In this document: piece by piece, positions 28,573-33,283 of the stretch
Layout: each line of letters begins with the position of its first letter
Position numbering within the stretch: position 1 is the stretch's first letter
Source: a virus
Virus record (IMG/VR): IMGVR_UViG_3300047284_000322
Span: 1 to 33,283 of that record
Strand: one strand, 5' to 3'
Length of the DNA stretch: 33,283 nt
Made by a program: the position numbers and the translations under genes
The notes under the pieces: generated by a model
Databases searched by the model: none
What the model was told of the DNA's origin: nothing
The model's input: the letters and a program-made list of their open reading frames with translations, nothing else

Positions 28573-31292
28573 CGAAAGCTCGTACAGTCAAAGCAACGAC
28601 GGTACCTGGTATTTCAAGCATACCGTCGAGCATTACGCCGGAGCTCCGTCGTTATTTAGAAAGCTTAGCTGAAGCGGTTGAGATTCGTCTTGGCCGTCGC
28701 GGCGATGAGCGTGATCGAGCGATTACACTTCGCGAACTGTTGGATTCTGGTTTGGCTGTAGAACTGGGCAAGAACCCATACATAATCGGGCCCCCTCCGC
28801 CACCGCCTCCTCCGCCTCCTCCGCCGAGTGCTACGCCTACCGCACCGACAAACTTTACGGCGACTGGCGGCTACTCGCTAATTACGTGCTTTTGGGACTA
28901 CCCAAATTATGCATACCACGGCCTGACCGAAATCTGGCGGCATGACGCAAATATCATTGGTGACGCTCAGCTGGTTGGCGTTAGCTCAGGTATTTCGTTT
29001 GTCGATCCGGTCGGTGAAGGCGCAAGCTTTTACTACTGGGCGCGCCACGTAAATGAGTTCGGTGTCGCCGGTCCGTATAACTCTATCAATGGTACGTTGG
29101 CCGAGACCGCGCTTGATGTTGAAGAGCTGTTAGATGTATTAACAGGCGCGATTACTGAGTCGCAGCTGTACCAGGCACTACAGACGCGTATTAACTTAAT
29201 TGACGGCGCGTCTAGCCTAGCGGGTTCGGTTAATGCTCGTATATTGGCCGAGACTAACGCGCGTAACACTGCGATCCAAGCGGAAGCCGCTGCGCGTACA
29301 GCAGCCATTCTGGCAGAGGCCACGGCGCGTGGTACGGCGATCACGAACGAGGCAACCATCCGCCAGTCGGCGGACGAGTCGCTGACCCAGCAGATTACGA
29401 CGCTGACGTCGGTTACGCTTCCTGGTACATATGCCACTATTGCTGCGCTGCAGCAAGAGATAACGACTCGCACTAATGCAGACAGTGCAGAGGCATCAGC
29501 TCGAGAAACGCTTGCAACACAGATTCGTGGTACCTATACAGGTACCGATGTTACTGCTTTAAGTTCAGGGCTTGTGTTTAGTGAGCGTCAAGCACGAGTC
29601 ACGGCTGACAGTGCACTGGCCAGTAGATCCGATGCTTTAGAAGCTACGGTTAACAACCCTACAACTGGGCTTGTAGCTACTCGTGCGACGCTTATTAACG
29701 ATTACTACACTAAGTCTGGCACTGACTCAGCGATTTCTGCTGCGTCTAGCACGCTAACTTCTAACTTTAATAACACGCTTACGGGTTACGTCACTAATGC
29801 GACGTTGACCAACAACTATTACACTGCTTCGCAGACTAACAGTGCGATTTCAGCAGCTACGACTAATCTTGTTTCAACAACGACGCTTAACAGTACGCTT
29901 GGTAACTATGTTACTAACGCGACGTTAACAAATGGTTATTACACTAAAACGGATACTGATAGTGCTATTAGCGCATCGGTACAGAATTTAGTTTCGACGA
30001 CTACGTTTAACAATACGTTAGCTAGCTACGTCACTAATGCAACGCTTACAAATAGTTACTACACTAAAACTCAAACAGATAGCGCTATATCAAGTGCAAC
30101 TAACACTGTAACTGCGAACTTTAATAACACGCTAACTAACTATGCTACAACTGCAGCAGTTCAGCAGAACTACTATGCTAAAGCTTCTGGTGAAGCGCTT
30201 GAAGGGCAGTACACAGTTAAGATTGATCTTAACGGCTACGTCTCTGGATTTGGGCTTGCTTCTACTGCGCCAGTAAACGGAACTCCGTCGTCAGAGTTTA
30301 TTGTTCGTGCTGATCGGTTTTCGATTGCGTCGCCTGGGCAGACGACGATTATTCCGTTCATTGTTCAGGCTACGCCGACTACGATTAACGGTGTGTCTGT
30401 GCCTGCTGGCGTCTACATGAATGACGCTTATATTCGTAACGGCACGATTACTAATGCCAAGATCGGCAACGCGGCAATCGACGACGCGAAGATTGCGAGC
30501 CTTAGTGCCGATAAGATTACGGCTGGTTCAATTGATGCAGCCAGATTGACGATCGACAACGTTACGCTTGATACGTACTACGACGGAAGTATTGGTCGTA
30601 ATCGGTTGCAGATTAGGGATCTTGGGGTTACTACCGCTAAGATTGGTGCTGCGGCTATAACTAGTGCCAAGATTGGTAACGCTGAAGTCGGCACGCTAAA
30701 AATTGCCGGAAACGCAATTACTCTTCCTGAGACATACGCTTCAGCAGACGTGTATGTGACTACTGGTGTGTATGAGTCTGGCGGTAGTTATACGTACGTT
30801 GGCCCAGGTAATGGCGACTATGTGTATGTAGACGATCCGTTCTACGACTATTTTTATGTCGGGGCCGGTAATGGAGACTACATAATTAGTGGTGGCGGTA
30901 CGTTAACTGGTGGTCATTTGGCCATTGAAACGCCTCAGATTGACGTCGGCGTTGACTCAACGGCTGGTGTGCAGATTGTGTTTTACGCGTTCTGCGATGG
31001 AAGCGCAGTGAATGACGGTGGCCAGCTGCTTTACATGCAGGTGAATAAGTACGCTAACGGCTCGTGGTCTGGGTATCAGACTGTAGCTACCAGTAGAGTT
31101 GGTGCAAGAACTACTGGCGGTGACACACAGAGCGTGTTTTCTATTGCTATGGCGCACACCGCTGTGAATTTGCAAAACGTTAGAGTGCGTGTGATTGTTG
31201 GATCTCAAGCGGTTCACTTGCCACTTGGTACTAATAGCCAGCCAACTTACCTTCGTAACATTACGCTTTCTATTCTTGGTGCAAAACGATGA
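28569..31292 (+). CDS. Tail tip protein with lambda gpJ-like C-region (907 aa)
   Basis: Residues 1-70 are a small helical domain (ITPELRRYLESLAEAVEIRL). Twelve prolines in a row follow (75-86), then an FN3-like domain at about 87-180 (APTNFTATGGYSLITCFWDY; EGASFYYWARHVNEFGVAGP). Helical stalk repeats lie between about 190 and 530. The part from about 540 on matches the central fibre domain of lambda gpJ (DUF1983 type): EGQYTVKIDLNGYVSGFGLA, SEFIVRADRFSIASPGQTTI, GVYMNDAYIRNGTITNAKIG and AKIASLSADKITAGSIDAAR. The final 160 residues form a beta-rich tip with two YVGPGNGDY/YVGAGNGDY copies. A host-recognition role is likely. Confidence 0.85.
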   Translation: MTKARTVKATTVPGISSIPSSITPELRRYLESLAEAVEIRLGRRGDERDRAITLRELLDSGLAVELGKNPYIIGPPPPPPPPPPPPSATPTAPTNFTATGGYSLITCFWDYPNYAYHGLTEIWRHDANIIGDAQLVGVSSGISFVDPVGEGASFYYWARHVNEFGVAGPYNSINGTLAETALDVEELLDVLTGAITESQLYQALQTRINLIDGASSLAGSVNARILAETNARNTAIQAEAAARTAAILAEATARGTAITNEATIRQSADESLTQQITTLTSVTLPGTYATIAALQQEITTRTNADSAEASARETLATQIRGTYTGTDVTALSSGLVFSERQARVTADSALASRSDALEATVNNPTTGLVATRATLINDYYTKSGTDSAISAASSTLTSNFNNTLTGYVTNATLTNNYYTASQTNSAISAATTNLVSTTTLNSTLGNYVTNATLTNGYYTKTDTDSAISASVQNLVSTTTFNNTLASYVTNATLTNSYYTKTQTDSAISSATNTVTANFNNTLTNYATTAAVQQNYYAKASGEALEGQYTVKIDLNGYVSGFGLASTAPVNGTPSSEFIVRADRFSIASPGQTTIIPFIVQATPTTINGVSVPAGVYMNDAYIRNGTITNAKIGNAAIDDAKIASLSADKITAGSIDAARLTIDNVTLDTYYDGSIGRNRLQIRDLGVTTAKIGAAAITSAKIGNAEVGTLKIAGNAITLPETYASADVYVTTGVYESGGSYTYVGPGNGDYVYVDDPFYDYFYVGAGNGDYIISGGGTLTGGHLAIETPQIDVGVDSTAGVQIVFYAFCDGSAVNDGGQLLYMQVNKYANGSWSGYQTVATSRVGARTTGGDTQSVFSIAMAHTAVNLQNVRVRVIVGSQAVHLPLGTNSQPTYLRNITLSILGAKR
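29673..30140 (+). repeat. Four 38/40-residue stalk repeats
   Basis: Units start at 29673 (38 codons), 29787 (40), 29907 (40) and 30027 (38). Each has the form T..ATL.N.YYT...T.SAIS, then N...NTL. A partial unit (YATTAAVQQNYYAKASGEAL) follows and leads into the gpJ-like domain. Such YYTK..TDSAIS repeats are typical coiled-coil fibre segments. Confidence 0.85.
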
Positions 31293-31657
31293 TTACTTTT
31301 GCATTCGACGTAACCGGTAAGTGTATTTGCTCGGTTAATAAAGCAGTGGAAGCTAGTTTCTTTTCAGATGCTGCTTACGTTGTTCAGATGCCAGTTAACA
31401 CTGATGTTAATTCGGTTTGGTACGACGTTGAAAACGGGCGGGTAGGATTCAAGAAACCGTTGCAAGTAACCGTTAGTACTAATCGTATTAGCGGTTTGCC
31501 AGCCGGTAGCAAAGTGGCTGTTGATGGTGAACTACTAGACGTAGAAGGTGGGTCTATTGAGTTTGAAGTGGACTACCCACAACTGTTGAAGGTAGTTGTT
31601 TTTAATCTTAAGCATTTGGATACGGTTGTAGAGGTGCCTTGTGAAGTACAAGGTTAA
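31289..31657 (+). CDS. Small beta-rich protein following the tail tip gene (122 aa)
   Basis: ATG 31289 overlaps the stop of the tip gene (ATGA), so translation is likely coupled. The protein reads MITFAFDVTGKCICSVNKAV, then NSVWYDVENGRVGFKKPLQV, TVSTNRISGLPAGSKVAVDG, LDVEGGSIEFEVDYPQLLKV and VVFNLKHLDTVVEVPCEV. It is a strand-rich sequence with no membrane helix. I do not recognise the family with confidence. Similar small genes with an ISGLP.G..V.VDG turn occur after tail tip genes and may help assembly or form part of the tip. Function is unknown. Confidence 0.7.
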   Translation: MITFAFDVTGKCICSVNKAVEASFFSDAAYVVQMPVNTDVNSVWYDVENGRVGFKKPLQVTVSTNRISGLPAGSKVAVDGELLDVEGGSIEFEVDYPQLLKVVVFNLKHLDTVVEVPCEVQG

Positions 31658-31823
31658 ACAGAGCTACGCTGCTTTAAGGCGTGATAGTTATCCTGACGTA
31701 AGGGATCAGCTTGACGCACTGTGGAAGGGCGGAGAAGCCCTTGAAGAGATGCGTCGTAAAGTGTTGGAAGTTAAAGAAAAGTATCCGAAGCCGGTTACGG
31801 GAGACGGAAATGCACCAGGGTAA
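31641..31823 (+). CDS. Small conserved tail-region protein (60 aa)
   Basis: The start GTG 31641 has GAGGTG at 31631-31636 and overlaps the previous gene by 17 bases. The sequence MKYKVKQSYAALRRDSYPDV is followed by RDQLDALWKGGEALEEMRRK and VLEVKEKYPKP. The YP.V.DQLDALWK....... .VK.KYPKP pattern is a recurrent small phage protein found right after fibre genes (reminiscent of XkdW-type proteins). Its function is not established. It is helical and charged. The product overlaps the next small frame by 14 bases. Confidence 0.75.
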   Translation: MKYKVKQSYAALRRDSYPDVRDQLDALWKGGEALEEMRRKVLEVKEKYPKPVTGDGNAPG

Positions 31824-31914
31824 ACAGTGCCGCTTAAACGCCCCAACTAAGCCTATTAAGATGGAAAAGAAAAAACTGTCTAAGGGGTATTCTGCCCCCA
31901 AGAAGAAAAGTTAA
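31810..31914 (+). CDS. Tiny Lys-rich basic protein (34 aa)
   Basis: ATG 31810 lies inside the end of the previous gene, with GGGAGA a few bases upstream. It reads MHQGKQCRLNAPTKPIKMEK and then KKLSKGYSAPKKKS. It resembles in composition the small Lys-rich genes at 42-770, but there is no clear sequence similarity. A longer in-frame version from a TTG at 31711 would lie wholly within the previous gene and is less likely. Function is unknown; the call rests on overlap and on the Shine-Dalgarno-like bases. Confidence 0.45.
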   Translation: MHQGKQCRLNAPTKPIKMEKKKLSKGYSAPKKKS

Positions 31915-31917
31915 AAT

Positions 31918-31940
31918 CCCTTCCCAACTACTTGGAGGGG
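31918..31940 (+). promoter_or_regulatory. Hairpin masking a ribosome-binding site
   Basis: CCCTTCC (31918-31924) can pair with GGAGGGG (31934-31940) around a nine-base loop, a 7-bp stem with one G-T pair. The right arm is the ribosome-binding sequence of the 31947 gene, so the fold would hide it. Confidence 0.35.
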
Positions 31941-31946
31941 TTCAGC

Positions 31947-32258
31947 ATGCCAGTTTCCAAGCGTATTGAAGATGGTATCCCGAAGCAGTTTAAGCTAGCC
32001 GGGCACACTATCTGTATAGCTAATATACCTGCTAAAAAGTGGAAACACGGTAAAGACTGTGTGGGCATGTGGATGCCCGACCAGTACCGAATAGAGATTG
32101 TAGGTACGTTAAAAGGTACCAATAGGCAGCAGGTATTTTTGCACGAAGCTGTGCACGCTATTCTTGACGTTGCTGGATACTACGAGCTGTCAGAAGATGA
32201 GGCCCTGGTGGATAGGGTGTCCCATCTTTTGCAGCAGATGCTGACTACTATGGAGTAG
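31947..32258 (+). CDS. Small HEAVH metallopeptidase-like protein (103 aa)
   Basis: ATG 31947 has GGAGGGG six bases upstream. A TTG at 31932 in the same frame would overlap that site. The protein has KQFKLAGHTICIANIPAKKW, then VGMWMPDQYRIEIVGTLKGT, and the zinc motif HEAVH at residues 66-70 (QQVFLHEAVHAILDVAG). Glu85 in SEDEALVDRVSHLLQQML is a fitting third ligand, as in ImmA/IrrE-like phage peptidases. Length about 100 residues fits minimal members of this group. The target is unknown; such proteins may cleave repressors or other regulators. It is the last + strand gene and meets the - strand gene tail to tail with an 11-base overlap. Confidence 0.72.
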   Translation: MPVSKRIEDGIPKQFKLAGHTICIANIPAKKWKHGKDCVGMWMPDQYRIEIVGTLKGTNRQQVFLHEAVHAILDVAGYYELSEDEALVDRVSHLLQQMLTTME

Positions 32259-32490
32259 GGTTGCGGGGGTCTTTACCCTGCAACCAAGACAAGTACCAGC
32301 TGGCTTTGTTTGCTTCTTGCACGGTGTCGTCTTTTTCGCCGTGTCGCCACAAGTACTTCATGACGTTGCCTTTGCAATAACCACGGAACTCTTCCGGCGT
32401 TAAGCTAGCTCGCATTGCATCGATGCATTCGATGTCTCCGCGTCGGTAATGCGATGGGTTGACAACGTCTTTAGTCATTGTTACATACAT
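32248..32490 (-). CDS. DUF3310 (SaV-like) protein (80 aa)
   Basis: Read from the - strand, the protein begins MYVTMTKDVVNPSHYRRGDI. It contains ECIDAMRASLTPEEFRGYCK, then GNVMKYLWRHGEKDDTVQEA and NKASWYLSWL. These are the marks of DUF3310: VN.P.HY..G.IE.ID, F.GYC.GN..KYL.R...K.....D/E..KA.WYL. It is a widespread phage protein in early or replication regions, with unknown biochemical role. A start at M5 (32478) is also possible. AGAGG nine bases before 32490 favours the longer form. It begins the opposite-strand module. Confidence 0.92.
   Translation of the reverse strand: MYVTMTKDVVNPSHYRRGDIECIDAMRASLTPEEFRGYCKGNVMKYLWRHGEKDDTVQEANKASWYLSWLQGKDPRNPTP
32259..32285. terminator. Hairpin at the convergent gene junction
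   Basis: Directly after the + strand stop (32256-32258), GGTTGCGGGG (32259-32268) pairs with CCCTGCAACC (32276-32285), a 10-bp stem with one G-T pair. It lies within the last codons of the - strand gene. No T-run follows on either strand, so it may only slow or block opposing transcription. Confidence 0.4.
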
Positions 32491-32493
32491 GAT

Positions 32494-32676
32494 TCAATCC
32501 TCTGCCGCCGGATCAAACTTAAACCACTCGCAGATTTCGTGCATGATCCCTTGCTGAATCTTTTCTTGAATCTGCTCAGCGGTGGGTTTATCGGTGTGCT
32601 TGTAGGCTCTGTGTAATCCGTAAGCGACACCATCCTCAACGCACTTCTCGATCAGTTTGTAAATGTCAGGCTTCAT
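32494..32676 (-). CDS. Small hypothetical phage protein (60 aa)
   Basis: I chose the start at 32676 because GAGGAG lies just upstream on the - strand, and because it overlaps the end of the preceding gene by 11 bases, as coupled genes often do. The longer in-frame start at 32709 would lie within that gene. The protein reads MKPDIYKLIEKCVEDGVAYG, then LHRAYKHTDKPTAEQIQEKI and QQGIMHEICEWFKFDPAAED. It is helical, acidic at the end and soluble. Such genes (IYKLIE.CVE.GV..G..RA.KH.D.P....I...I...I...I.E.F.F) are common in phage early regions and have no known function. Confidence 0.75.
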   Translation of the reverse strand: MKPDIYKLIEKCVEDGVAYGLHRAYKHTDKPTAEQIQEKIQQGIMHEICEWFKFDPAAED

Positions 32677-32971
32677 GCTTCGCTCCTCGCCCGAATTGCT
32701 TCGGCGCATCTCGCCTCGCCCTAATCAGTTCGGCGCATCTTCCCGCTGCGAAACGCTCACGAATACTGCTCATTGGCTGACCCGTTGCATATTGAGGGCT
32801 TAAGAAACTGTCGCGTAGTGATTCGCACACCTGCGCGCAAGACTCTCGCTCTTGCTCGGCTCCCCACTCTGCAACAAGCGCAACGAAATGCTCGATAGCG
32901 TATGGCGGGTTTTTGTCATGCAACTTTAGTCCAGCCTCTCGCATTATTCGGATTATGTCTTCGTGCATCAT
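32666..32971 (-). CDS. Small hypothetical phage protein with EREsC motif (101 aa)
   Basis: It starts MMHEDIIRIMREAGLKLHDK and has AIEHFVALVAEWGAEQERES, then CAQVCESLRDSFLSPQYATG and RFAAGRCAELIRARRDAP. The ERE.CA..CE......A...IRAR pattern is a frequent small phage protein of unknown role in early regions of phages of Gram-negative hosts. GGTGAG lies before the ATG on the - strand. The second Met (32968) is an equal start. It shares its core motif with the next gene to the right and may be a distant paralogue. Confidence 0.78.
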   Translation of the reverse strand: MMHEDIIRIMREAGLKLHDKNPPYAIEHFVALVAEWGAEQERESCAQVCESLRDSFLSPQYATGQPMSSIRERFAAGRCAELIRARRDAPKQFGRGAKHEA

Positions 32972-33035
32972 GTCTCACCCATCGCATCTGTTTGCTGAAA
33001 GTATTGTGAATTGATACGTTGTGCATACGATTCCG

Positions 33036-33254
33036 TTATTCCCCTCTCGCCCGAATCGCGGCGCTGATCCGATCCCGCTCCATACGCAGAATCTTGAGCG
33101 CATCAGCACTTGTGGCTTCGCCTGTGCCTTGATTCACAAGAGCAAGACACGCCTCCCGCTCGGCGGCTACTGCTTCCCGCAGTCGTTCGTTTTCTTCGTG
33201 CAATCGGCGTAGTTCAGCAGCGGCTTCATATTGGTCGTTGCTACTTGCTTCCAT
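33036..33254 (-). CDS. Small hypothetical phage protein with coiled coil and EREaC motif (72 aa)
   Basis: The N-terminal half is a charged helix, likely coiled coil (AAAELRRLHEENERLREAVA). It is followed by AEREACLALVNQ, a short linker and the end LRMERDRISAAIRARGE. The EREAC.....A..IRARG pattern links it to the 32666 protein and to other small phage early proteins. The start is taken as ATG 33254. The ribosome-binding bases are poor and the window ends 29 bases on, so the true start may differ. Function is unknown. Confidence 0.65.
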   Translation of the reverse strand: MEASSNDQYEAAAELRRLHEENERLREAVAAEREACLALVNQGTGEATSADALKILRMERDRISAAIRARGE

Positions 33255-33283
33255 GCCAACTAGTCTCTCGGCTAATCGCAGGG

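Noticed and set aside
32459-32487. TTGACA with TACATA 17 bases on, on the + strand
   Set aside because: It would drive transcription antisense to all genes at the right edge, and the -10 matches poorly. Probably chance.
1-33283. tRNA genes
   Set aside because: No cloverleaf with a T-loop GTTCRA box and matching acceptor stem was noticed in the few gaps. The gene packing leaves little room, though a scan by eye could miss one.

Overview
The window is a late (virion) region of a tailed bacteriophage genome. No cellular housekeeping gene, rRNA or tRNA is recognisable. About 31.9 kb of tightly packed + strand genes encode capsid, ejection, lysis and tail-adhesion proteins. Short - strand genes at the right edge start a different, probably earlier, module. 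The major capsid protein is of the N4-gp56 family and the ejection proteins are arranged as in T7-type podoviruses, so a short-tailed (podovirus-like) particle is the best reading. The T4-type lysozyme, the 3-TM holin and the small Lys-rich genes fit an aquatic phage of a Gram-negative host. The host itself cannot be named from this sequence.

Layout. 1-770: the tail end of an upstream gene, then four very small basic proteins. 771-1034: a non-coding leader before the capsid gene. 1035-2226: the major capsid gene, closed by a strong UUCG-loop hairpin. 2239-4437: head-tail connection genes and a GNAT-like virion protein. 4434-13740: three internal/ejection proteins plus a 1870-residue giant carrying an HEIGH zincin motif. 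13751-14900: lysis cassette (small membrane protein, holin, lysozyme). 14932-26542: a long run of tail fibre and adhesin genes. 26592-31914: a small membrane protein, a nozzle-like protein, a lambda gpJ-like tip protein and small followers. 31947-32258: a small HEAVH metallopeptidase-like gene. 32248-33254: four - strand genes including a DUF3310 protein.

The most interesting part is the adhesion region. It holds two paralogous poly-glycine adhesins, each followed by a paralogous small gene that looks like its assembly partner. It also holds a 1309-residue protein with five LamG-like domains whose base composition alternates between domain cores and linkers, a 501-residue protein built almost wholly of 18-residue repeats, and two fibres sharing a YIGNAP start. 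A gpJ-type tip domain lies in the same unit as T7-like ejection proteins. Together this looks like a modular, duplicated host-recognition apparatus on an otherwise conventional virion.

Many junctions are translationally coupled. Several use ATGA, GTGA or TAATG overlaps. At seven others the upstream TGA stop forms the first bases of the TGAGG ribosome-binding sequence of the next gene. Candidate transcription signals are few: before the capsid gene, after the capsid gene, before the 26592 gene, and at the convergent junction near 32259.
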